Of a DNA stretch of 64,000 bases, positions 48,256 through 54,615 are shown in pieces. The stretch's first letter is position 1. Each line of letters begins with the position of its first letter. Source of the DNA: Roseovarius nubinhibens ISM (GTDB lineage Bacteria; Pseudomonadota; Alphaproteobacteria; Rhodobacterales; Rhodobacteraceae); contig NZ_CH724156.1 in assembly GCF_000152625.1 (NCBI RefSeq), positions 1,613,466-1,677,465 on the forward strand, read 5' to 3'. The translations under genes were made by a program, and so were the position numbers. The notes under the pieces are model-generated. The model was not told the DNA's origin and searched no databases. It saw nothing but the letters and a program-made list of their open reading frames with translations.

Positions 48256-48558
48256 TCAGGAAAACAGCACCCCACGCGGCGGCCTGAGCGGGGGCAGGGA
48301 GCTACGCCCATTCTGCACAAGCCGCGCCGCAAAGAACTCAAACCGGCGCTCCGCGCCAAACCGCGCCGCGTGCCAATCCTCGGGCAGGACGAGACAGGCG
48401 GCACAGACCGACGGCCCCGCACCCATCTCGCTCGCGCCACAGCACTCATGCGGCTCCGACATCGACATGGCGTCGACGGCCGGTTGCTCCTGTGCCACCA
48501 CAGGCGCCGACATGAGGCCGGTCATCACAATCAGGGCAAGGATCAAGAGGCTACGCAT
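48256..48558 (-). CDS. Small cysteine-rich secreted protein
   Basis: 100 aa. A signal peptide (MRSLLILALIVMTGLMSAP, then VVAQE) is followed by a Met/Cys cluster: MSMSEPHECCGASEM and VCAACLVLPEDWHAARF. The CC, CxxC and Met residues look like a metal site. Its partner downstream is the DUF411 protein, so a shared periplasmic copper role is likely. I do not recognise a named family. Confidence 0.68.
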   Translation of the reverse strand: MRSLLILALIVMTGLMSAPVVAQEQPAVDAMSMSEPHECCGASEMGAGPSVCAACLVLPEDWHAARFGAERRFEFFAARLVQNGRSSLPPLRPPRGVLFS

Positions 48559-48677
48559 GTTTTATAGCTAGGCGGCGCGCCCCTCGGTCTCAAGAGGCAA
48601 TCCGCCACAACCCGCCTCGATCGGCGGCATTCCGTCTCTTGCACCAGATCAAAACCCAGTTTAAACGGTGTCTCGCC

Positions 48678-48753
48678 GCCTCAATAGCTCAGCTGGTAGA
48701 GCAGGTCCTTCGTAAGGACAAGGTCGGGGGTTCGAGTCCCTCTTGAGGCACCA
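48678..48753 (+). tRNA. tRNA-Thr(CGT), island integration site
   Basis: 76 nt with encoded CCA. The acceptor GCCTCAA pairs with TTGAGGC. The D arm is GCTCAGCTGGTAGAGC. The anticodon loop TTCGTAA gives CGT, reading ACG. The T arm is GGGGGTTCGAGTCCCTC. The last 16 bases plus five beyond the gene are repeated at 61817-61837, so the element reconstitutes the tRNA 3' end on insertion and the gene stays intact. Confidence 0.95.
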
Positions 48754-48758
48754 CTTTC
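48738..48758 (+). repeat. attL (tRNA-Thr 3' end)
   Basis: Begins CCCTCTTGAGGC and ends ACCACTTTC. It is identical over 21 nt to 61817-61837. It overlaps the T-stem, acceptor and CCA of tRNA-Thr. Confidence 0.93.
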
Positions 48759-48808
48759 CCCCATTAATGTATTGATTTTAAAAGAAATATTTCCCGCTGC
48801 GTAAAGTC

Positions 48809-48849
48809 AATCCACCCCACGATCCACCCTATCATGGCTAGTCCACCTA
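48809..48849 (+). promoter_or_regulatory. Three ATCCACCC-like repeats, integrase arm-site candidates
   Basis: AATCCACCCC (48809-48818), GATCCACCCT (48821-48830) and AGTCCACCTA (48840-48849) are direct repeats 10-19 nt apart, starting 50 nt inside attL. The same AATCCACCCC occurs once just inside the right end, at 61690-61699. P4-type integrases bind short direct arm sites at both ends, so these are good candidates. Confidence 0.55.
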
Positions 48850-48997
48850 GCTATACTTGAAGAGCGGACATAGTTTTTGACTACCAGTGACCAAGAAGAG
48901 CGGCTTCGAAGCATAACCCTCTGAATCAAGATTGTTAGCTTATAGTAGGTAGCATTGTATCGAAGCGAGGCATGTGTTCATCTGAGCCTGTTAAGGC

Positions 48998-50314
48998 TCA
49001 AACTCGATTGAAAGCCTGCCAAATTGGCTGCGCCTCTGCCTCCCAAGCGAACCAAGCAGCTCCCAAGGCGACCCCAAGTACGCTGAGTATGGCGATGAGA
49101 AAAAACGCGATGACAAAATTGCGCTTGGGGGTTAATGAAATAACAACTCGGAGCAGGTCGTGCTGAAGGTTGCTGGAGAAAAACTTTGATTTTGAGTAAG
49201 CTGACCGCATTGCCAAGAACGACACAAGAAACGCGCCGCCGACAACAACCAAAATATTAGCAGTTAGCCACTGAGCGACCCGCGTCACGGCCATTTGCTG
49301 CCCGCCAAAATGCTCATCAGATACCTGAAGGTACAACGGTGAAACGATTGAAATCAAAGCCGCGAAGCATGGTAGCCCTTTACTGAAAAAGGTAGAGCTA
49401 AAGCTTGGTCGCAGCAGCCGATCCCTTTGAGCTTCGATACTCGCGTTCACTGAGTCCATTGTGGTTTGATGATTGTAGGTAGGCAATTTAGCGAACGGGC
49501 GTCGCTTGGGCAGTGCGCGTTTAGTGCTGACATAAGAGCGAAGCGTGGCAGACCTTTGATCGCAGTGGATCTCCTCGAAAGCCTTAGCGTAGGAGAGCAC
49601 CCCTTTGCAATTTACCAACTCAGCGAGCGATTGGTCTCGCTTCCTGTGAATCACCCAGCGGTATAAAGAGTATAACGTCTCTCTCTTCCACGCTTGGGGG
49701 CCTTCTGAGAGCGGCGTCACATCCAATATCGTGTCAGAAGAGGGAGAGTGATGTTTATGGCTGTGTGTGACATCCCTCAGAAAGAAAAAAACTTGTGAGG
49801 CACCCCTGTGCTCTGCCTCAACAGACAATTTATCATCGTTCTCGAAGATTACGCGTGTCTCACCGTTACGAAATATTTTGACCGCCGAGCTCGCCCCAGG
49901 TCGTTCGCTAGCCTTCTCAATAAAGAGGCTAGCAAGCTGGGTAAACTTAGCCTCTATTTCGCGCTCATTTTTGAGGGCCTGCAGCGCTTCTAGGTCCTTG
50001 CGTAGCTCGTCGAATCTTTTCGTTGAGAGTTCCACACATGGCCCTGAAAACAGGTTAAAATCAGTCCCCGAGTTCATCTCTCCAAAGAAGACAAATACTG
50101 AGAAGCCTTCGCGTTGTGCGAGCCAATTCAGCGCATCACCCACTTTGCCCAAAGCGGCGTCTGTTGTTCGACGCTTTTGCGCAACGACAGTAAGCCTCCG
50201 CGAGCCGACCGCGCGAAGATACTTGAAAACTTTCGGTGGGTTTTTTCCCGTACCAACCGTTGAAAAAGAAAGCCTGCCCGTAATGGTCGGGATCCAGCCG
50301 ACGTACTCGCCCAA
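48998..50314 (-). CDS. Unknown protein with C-terminal membrane helices, island cargo
   Basis: 438 aa with a TTG start. The first ~300 residues are soluble, with a basic segment near residues 30-55 and HSHKHHS near the middle. Three hydrophobic helices follow, near 314-331 (PCFAALISIVSPLYL), 350-370 (WLTANILVVVGGAFLVSFLAM) and 399-424 (NFVIAFFLIAILSVLGVALG). I recognise no family. It starts 3 nt after the upstream small membrane protein gene, so the two form a coupled pair. A soluble domain on a membrane anchor beside attL fits a cargo or defence gene, which is inference. Codon use is AT-richer than the backbone. Confidence 0.72.
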   Translation of the reverse strand: MGEYVGWIPTITGRLSFSTVGTGKNPPKVFKYLRAVGSRRLTVVAQKRRTTDAALGKVGDALNWLAQREGFSVFVFFGEMNSGTDFNLFSGPCVELSTKRFDELRKDLEALQALKNEREIEAKFTQLASLFIEKASERPGASSAVKIFRNGETRVIFENDDKLSVEAEHRGASQVFFFLRDVTHSHKHHSPSSDTILDVTPLSEGPQAWKRETLYSLYRWVIHRKRDQSLAELVNCKGVLSYAKAFEEIHCDQRSATLRSYVSTKRALPKRRPFAKLPTYNHQTTMDSVNASIEAQRDRLLRPSFSSTFFSKGLPCFAALISIVSPLYLQVSDEHFGGQQMAVTRVAQWLTANILVVVGGAFLVSFLAMRSAYSKSKFFSSNLQHDLLRVVISLTPKRNFVIAFFLIAILSVLGVALGAAWFAWEAEAQPIWQAFNRV

Positions 50315-50317
50315 ACT

Positions 50318-50602
50318 TTACCCAGCCAATCCGTTCAAATATTCGTCCGACAGTTTGCCTTGCGGCAACCAGTTTTCCGTCGCGGTGTCCCAAACTTTGC
50401 CCTTAGCGATGCGAGGATCCCGCAAACCATTCGGTTCCGCCACAACCTCGCCCATAATGACCTTTTTTGGTGATGGTGAAAGCCTGTGAGCCTCCCGCCA
50501 GCGACTGGAACTAACGGAACATACAATCATCAAAAAGCCGATCAGAAATGCCAAAAAAAATACGCTGATCACGGCGACACTAGCATAGAGTATCGTGCTC
50601 AT
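50318..50602 (-). CDS. Small single-helix membrane protein, partner of the 438-aa protein
   Basis: 94 aa from the ATG at 50602, which has a well-spaced GGGGAG ribosome-binding site (a GTG at 50611 and an ATG at 50608 are alternatives). One long N-terminal helix, LYASVAVISVFFLAFLIGFL, is followed by a polar tail ending WDTATENWLPQGKLSDEYLN. It is not recognised. It is translated just upstream of the 438-aa gene and probably forms a membrane complex with it. Confidence 0.68.
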   Translation of the reverse strand: MSTILYASVAVISVFFLAFLIGFLMIVCSVSSSRWREAHRLSPSPKKVIMGEVVAEPNGLRDPRIAKGKVWDTATENWLPQGKLSDEYLNGLAG

Positions 50603-50930
50603 GTTCATCACTCCCCTGATTCGGTCACTATGAATCGTTAGTACAATTGCGTCAATCTTCTTGAGCTGCCTCTACTTAGGATGTGAACGCTCGACAACAC
50701 TAATTGTTCAGAGCGCTACTGAAACCTGTCCCTTTTTTCCGCCCGTCCCTTCTCGTTGAGGTCTCAATATTTCCGTTACCCAACTCAACATTTCTGTTAC
50801 CTAACTCAACATTCGCGTTACCCGTGAGATGGAGTAACAGGGGGAGGAGACGTGTTGTCCCAAACCCTTTTTGTAAGCCCTTCAAACAACACAGCCCCCA
50901 CAGGCCAAGTCCTTGCACCAGTCCGAAAGC
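50603..50930. other. 328-nt stretch without a secure gene, holding tandem 21-nt repeats
   Basis: Contains the three-unit 21-nt repeat at 50765-50827. A minus-strand open frame with a GTG start (50918 down to 50700) runs through it and would read the repeat as NxNVELG heptads, but it has no family match and a weak start. Probably promoter DNA for the membrane pair plus the repeat. Confidence 0.5.
50765..50827. repeat. Three tandem 21-nt repeats
   Basis: Units begin CAATATTTCCGTTACCCAAC, CAACATTTCTGTTACCTAAC and CAACATTCGCGTTACCCGTG. The shared core is CAACATT-N3-GTTACC. They could be protein-binding iterons or a coding heptad repeat on the minus strand. Confidence 0.75.
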
Positions 50931-51419
50931 TTAGGAGCTGGCGACGACCAAAGGCGGATCAGAGGGAAAGCTGCGCACATCAAACCACGTGAACTGCGTT
51001 CCATCGGCGTTTGATTTCCGCCCCCAGCTGAGGCCACTGGACCCTTTGCGGATCAACCCAGCGCGGAAGGCTCTCAGATCAATCAGCTTCCACGACTCCA
51101 GCCCTGTCTGAGCCGCGTTCGAATGGCCGTAGAACATCCAGTCGCCATTGCCGTTCACTATCTTGGAAAGCTCGGTCTGCGCCCCGGATGAAACCTGTGA
51201 CCGGATGGTGAACTGGTAGGGATACCGCTGCGCATATCCTGGACGTCTCACCCGCGCAGCCACCCGCATATCTCTAGCTTCGAGCATCATGAGGTCGGTT
51301 GCCTGAAAGTGGTCGTAAGGATCCGGAGCAGCCTCAATAAGATATCCGCCGATCAGCCGCTTGACCTCAGGCAAGAAGCGATCAGACCATCGGCGATTGA
51401 GGTCATAATGGTAGGTCAT
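50931..51419 (-). CDS. Hypothetical island protein, 162 aa
   Basis: Starts TYHYDLNRRWSDRFLPEVKR and has YAQRYPYQFTIRSQVSSGAQTELSKI and GDWMFYGHSNAAQTGLESWKLIDLRAFR in the middle. The alternation of aromatic and basic residues suggests a compact alpha/beta protein, possibly of a nuclease-like fold (weak inference). There is no signal peptide or membrane segment. It is divergent from the 50.6-kb membrane pair only by the repeat region, and stands alone on its strand segment. Confidence 0.68.
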   Translation of the reverse strand: MTYHYDLNRRWSDRFLPEVKRLIGGYLIEAAPDPYDHFQATDLMMLEARDMRVAARVRRPGYAQRYPYQFTIRSQVSSGAQTELSKIVNGNGDWMFYGHSNAAQTGLESWKLIDLRAFRAGLIRKGSSGLSWGRKSNADGTQFTWFDVRSFPSDPPLVVASS

Positions 51420-51496
51420 GCGAAGTGTCCGTAGATCCCATGAGGAAGGACGCCCCCGTAAGTCCCGAGGCGTCCTCGTTGTTTGAGGTCAGCAGA

Positions 51497-51730
51497 TCAG
51501 TGCTTACCCTCCTGCGCTTCACAGCGGCCAGCTTCCAGGTGTTCCACCAAATCGATCAGTTGACCGAACATCTCAGAGGCCATCTTAAGCGTTTGCTCGA
51601 TCCCACGCCGATCATGGGGAACTGCTGTGTTCTCGTTCTCGTGAGCGAACAAACAGACATCGATCAATGATGCCAATTGATAAGCCAAAGAACTCGCGCG
51701 ATCATTTTCAATCATGTTCTCAGTTTTCAT
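51497..51730 (-). CDS. Small hypothetical protein, 77 aa
   Basis: An acidic, helical protein (SLAYQLASLIDVCLFAHENE, then GIEQTLKMASEMFGQLIDLV). It begins 2 nt after the 245-aa gene ends on the same strand, so it is coupled to it. Not recognised. The His/Cys-containing C terminus (HLEAGRCEAQEGKH) is polar. Confidence 0.6.
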   Translation of the reverse strand: MKTENMIENDRASSLAYQLASLIDVCLFAHENENTAVPHDRRGIEQTLKMASEMFGQLIDLVEHLEAGRCEAQEGKH

Positions 51731-51732
51731 GT

Positions 51733-52470
51733 TTATGCCTCCGCTTGATCAATAATCGTGGTGGCGAAGCTTTCCGCCCAGCGCCGCCCTTCCGGGTTAA
51801 CGTCCTTGTCGAAAACATCGACGTGTGACCATGCCACGAGTGCTTGCGCCTTTATGAGCACGCCTTCCATCGTGGCGGCTTCGGCCTTGATGATTTCGCT
51901 TACATGTTGCCGAAGCTTTTCGAGCGCCTCACCTTGGCGTTCTCTGGCAGCCGCATAGCCTGACTGTTCCCGCAGCTGCGCAATTTGGGCGACATACTTC
52001 CGCGAGAGAGGAAGCGCCTCTTTTGACCGCTGGAGCCAACGCTTCTCGAACTCAAGCCCGCGCTTGCTCTTGGTGGTCCGGATGTGGGCAATGCGAGACT
52101 TGTGGTATTTAATCGCGCTCTCAAAGTACTCAGGTGTCCCGTATCTCCAGACCTGTTCGAAATCACCGCGTTCATCAACGATTCGACTGATGCTTGCTCC
52201 GGTCAGGTCACTTTCAGGAACGCTGCCGCTTCCGAAGGCGAGAATTGGTTCCGGAGCGAGAGGCCACTTCAAGGCATACTCGTCGACGATCCTTTTGCAT
52301 TCAGCCCGTGCGGCCAAATAGCTTTCCTGTAGGGACAGAGTTTCATTGCCAATGGCCACCAATTTGGGGTTCTCACGAATGAGCCGTTCGCCCGCGTGTG
52401 TTCCGGTTGCAGCCGCTGTGCTTGCTGCCGCAAGGCCGAGCAGCATTTTTCGGCGAATGATGTTGTTCAT
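51733..52470 (-). CDS. Hypothetical protein with Tat-like signal, 245 aa
   Basis: The N terminus NNIIRRKMLLGLAAASTAAA is an RR-containing hydrophobic leader resembling a Tat or lipoprotein-free signal peptide, followed by THAGE. The rest is largely helical and charged, with coiled-coil character (ARERQGEALEKLRQHVSEII). There is no known domain. The Arg pair suits export of a folded protein, which is inference. It leads into the 77-aa gene. Confidence 0.65.
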   Translation of the reverse strand: MNNIIRRKMLLGLAAASTAAATGTHAGERLIRENPKLVAIGNETLSLQESYLAARAECKRIVDEYALKWPLAPEPILAFGSGSVPESDLTGASISRIVDERGDFEQVWRYGTPEYFESAIKYHKSRIAHIRTTKSKRGLEFEKRWLQRSKEALPLSRKYVAQIAQLREQSGYAAARERQGEALEKLRQHVSEIIKAEAATMEGVLIKAQALVAWSHVDVFDKDVNPEGRRWAESFATTIIDQAEA

Positions 52471-52497
52471 AGTTACATCTCCATTTGGAAGGTTTGG

Positions 52498-53115
52498 TTA
52501 CGCGGTGAAGCGATGCACCTGCCCGCCAACCGCGATGCGGGTGATGGTAGCGAGGTTCACAGAGCGCGGCGCAGAGGCTTTTGCATCCCAAACCGGCAGT
52601 AGGTGTGGATGGCGGGCTTTGCGGGTCTGTGTGGCCCGTTTTGCCGCGTCTGAGGCCGCATCGCCTTTGACATGGTAGCGGAGGGCTGCGGGCTGAACTT
52701 GCATCGTCCGCTCACTGCCATCGGCTTTGATGAAGGTGACCGCACAGAAGCGCCCACCAGAGGATGCGATAAGGTCGCGCTTGGCCGTGTAATTATCAGA
52801 AACGGTTTCCCGGCTCTGTGCGACCTGCAGGGCGGCGCGAAGAGCGCTCATCCGGGTATGATCCGACTGTTGCCAGTGGTCCTTGTTCTCCAGACCCATG
52901 ATCTCCCGCTGCAGGTCTTCTACCGAACGGGATGCAAGAGCCTCATTTGCCTTCATCTTATGCTCGACAGCCTGAGCTACCGATACACGCTCTCGCGCCT
53001 TCCCCCATGCGAATTTCAGAGCGCGGGACATCAACGCACGGAACGGCTCACCATTCCCAAGAAAGCGGTGCACGATGGCCCAGGCGGATTTCATGATTTC
53101 GGCGCGGTCAAACAT
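52498..53115 (-). CDS. Hypothetical island protein, 205 aa
   Basis: The ATG at 53115 starts FDRAEIMKSAWAIVHRFLGNG. The N-terminal half is helical (KARERVSVAQAVEHKMKANEAL). The C-terminal half looks like small beta-domain sequence (FCAVTFIKADGSERTMQVQP, then LATITRIAVGGQVHRF). It resembles plasmid- or island-borne proteins of Rhodobacteraceae in general character; no function is assigned. It is the first gene leftward from the repressor and its promoter region carries the paired TGCT-N3-AGCA operators. Confidence 0.65.
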   Translation of the reverse strand: MFDRAEIMKSAWAIVHRFLGNGEPFRALMSRALKFAWGKARERVSVAQAVEHKMKANEALASRSVEDLQREIMGLENKDHWQQSDHTRMSALRAALQVAQSRETVSDNYTAKRDLIASSGGRFCAVTFIKADGSERTMQVQPAALRYHVKGDAASDAAKRATQTRKARHPHLLPVWDAKASAPRSVNLATITRIAVGGQVHRFTA

Positions 53116-53131
53116 TGCGAACCCTTTCGTG

Positions 53132-53195
53132 TGCTGATAGCATAAATATGGGGCTGGCAGCATGTGCTGTCAATACACAAAATATGCTACTAGCA
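53132..53195. promoter_or_regulatory. Paired TGCT-N3-AGCA operators between divergent genes
   Basis: TGCTGATAGCA (53132-53142) and TGCTACTAGCA (53185-53195) are each palindromic, and they sit in inverted extended context (GTGTGCT...AGCATA facing TATGCT...AGCACAC). Their centres are 53 bp apart, about five helical turns. They overlap the start regions of both the 205-aa gene and the repressor, so repressor dimers on both could shut both promoters. Confidence 0.65.
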
Positions 53196-53211
53196 CACAA
53201 TGAGGGCGCGA

Positions 53212-53445
53212 ATGACATCGGAGCAGTTTAAAATGGCGAAGGCCGCGCTGGGGTTGAGCAATCCTGAACTGGCTGAAATCACAGGGTTGCATCGCAATAC
53301 GCTCAACAAAATTGACAAAGGCGAAGGCAAGGACTCCACTATCAAGCTTGTGCAGTTGACGCTTGAAGGTCGGGGAATCCAATTTCTTGACGACGGTCAA
53401 GTGGCCTCTGGACCGGGGGTCGCTCTGAAGTCTGAAGCCGAATGA
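53212..53445 (+). CDS. Cro/CI-type HTH regulator
   Basis: 77 aa. HTH: FKMAKAALGLSNPELAEITGLHRNTLNKIDKGEG, followed by VQLTLEGRGIQFLDDG. The ATG at 53212 has GAGGG upstream; an ATG at 53200 is in frame but lacks a ribosome-binding site. It likely binds the two palindromes just upstream, repressing itself and the leftward gene as the element's lysogeny-like switch. Confidence 0.8.
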   Translation: MTSEQFKMAKAALGLSNPELAEITGLHRNTLNKIDKGEGKDSTIKLVQLTLEGRGIQFLDDGQVASGPGVALKSEAE

Positions 53446-53459
53446 ACTAAGGACAACCA

Positions 53460-53957
53460 ATGTTCCAAAGAAGCTCGAAACCTAAGCCCATTGATCGGTC
53501 AAGTTCCGCTTTGCGGCCCGTGAAAACATGCAAGGCAACAGGAGCAATTTTCTTCTGTGCCCTTGCGCTTATCGCCTCGACCAATGACGCTCTTGCGGGG
53601 CAGTGGATTGAAGGCCGAGTGACACATGTCCGAGATATAGACACCATCGAGGTTCAAAATCTGCCTGTCCGATTGAATGGCGTTGATGGTCCCGAGCTGG
53701 ACGAGAAAGGCGGGCGGGATGGCAAGCGATGGATGCAAAAGCTCGTCCTCCACAAACCCGTGAAATGCTGGCTGAATGGCGACAAGACTTATGATCGCTG
53801 GGTCGGCACATGCTATGGGGCATCTGGCGAGGACATCGGCGCTCTGGCTATTGGCGCGGGAATGGCTCGCGACTGTCCAAGGTTCTCCGGTGGCAAATAT
53901 CGCCAGTATGAAACGGCGGCGAGCCGAAAGCTGCCCTTCCATAGCTATTGTCGTTAG
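53460..53957 (+). CDS. Thermonuclease-family (SNase-like) secreted nuclease
   Basis: 165 aa. The leader has a basic start then AIFFCALALIASTNDALA. The nuclease domain includes VTHVRDIDTIEVQNLPVRLNGVDGPELDEKGGRDGKRWMQKLV, matching the metal-binding Asp and catalytic Arg/Glu region of staphylococcal-type nucleases, and DRWVGTCY. It is probably exported or periplasmic. It follows the repressor by 14 nt and is likely cotranscribed with it. The export signal makes a role on incoming or extracellular DNA plausible. Confidence 0.82.
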   Translation: MFQRSSKPKPIDRSSSALRPVKTCKATGAIFFCALALIASTNDALAGQWIEGRVTHVRDIDTIEVQNLPVRLNGVDGPELDEKGGRDGKRWMQKLVLHKPVKCWLNGDKTYDRWVGTCYGASGEDIGALAIGAGMARDCPRFSGGKYRQYETAASRKLPFHSYCR

Positions 53958-54017
53958 ATTTTAGTTGGCTACCTCAGCCAAACTTCAACATTTCTGATCA
54001 TTGTAGGGGGGAGGCCT

Positions 54018-54317
54018 ATGTCGTCAGATCCATTCGAACTAGTTGCCGCCATTAAGCGGGTCGAGCGGGAGCGAGACGTTGTTACATTTTGCGGACCGGT
54101 TTTGTACGCGCTGGTTGCATGGTGGAACTTGTCAAAGCTATCGACGGGCGAAAGCTTGATCTTAGCCGCAATAGCTTTCATCGGCATTCTCGTGATACGG
54201 GAGACTAAAGCGGCGCAGTTGCAAAGCTTACGTGTGAGCCTGAGGCACATAGAGTTGATGCGCGACCCAGCGCTTGCCAGCAATGACAGCGCCGAACTCA
54301 GTCACCCAAGCTCGTGA
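54018..54317 (+). CDS. Small two-helix membrane protein
   Basis: 99 aa with two adjacent hydrophobic segments (VLYALVAWWNLSKL and SLILAAIAFIGILVIRE), like a hairpin insertion, and soluble polar ends. It is not recognised. It converges exactly with the 97-aa gene (stops at 54315-54317 and 54318-54320). Confidence 0.6.
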   Translation: MSSDPFELVAAIKRVERERDVVTFCGPVLYALVAWWNLSKLSTGESLILAAIAFIGILVIRETKAAQLQSLRVSLRHIELMRDPALASNDSAELSHPSS

Positions 54318-54611
54318 TCAACGCAACTTAGGACCCTTGAGCCTAGCCGCTTCGAACGCTCGCCGCGAAACGGGCTCAGCCTCACTGAGCCCAGCTTCAA
54401 TTTCGCTGATCATTGTGTCCGGCCACAATGCGGACAATGCCTGAAACATACTCCAGGTCACCCACGCTTGATAGGCTGCGTAACTCTCGGATTGCTTCGA
54501 AACTTCGACGCCTTTAGGGTCTACGGCGAGACCTTCTGCCGCTTCCTTAATTAACTGGATGCGACTAGGTCTCATAGGCCGGTCAAATGGTTGCTTCCCA
54601 TCGTGTCTCAT
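54318..54611 (-). CDS. Hypothetical protein downstream of the ejection-like protein
   Basis: 97 aa starting RHDGKQPFDRPMRPSRIQLIKE. It has an Ala/Trp-containing helix (SYAAYQAWVTWSMFQALSAL) and a basic end. It begins 4 nt after the stop of the 598-aa protein, so it is its coupled partner, perhaps a small virion or chaperone protein. Not recognised. Confidence 0.6.
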   Translation of the reverse strand: MRHDGKQPFDRPMRPSRIQLIKEAAEGLAVDPKGVEVSKQSESYAAYQAWVTWSMFQALSALWPDTMISEIEAGLSEAEPVSRRAFEAARLKGPKLR

Positions 54612-54615
54612 CGGC

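Noticed and set aside
50765..50827. CRISPR array
   Set aside because: Three units of 21 nt are directly abutting, without spacers, and no cas gene is in the window.
50700..50918. 72-aa minus-strand frame reading the 21-nt repeats as heptads
   Set aside because: GTG start without a clear ribosome-binding site and no recognisable family; kept only as an alternative reading of the repeat.
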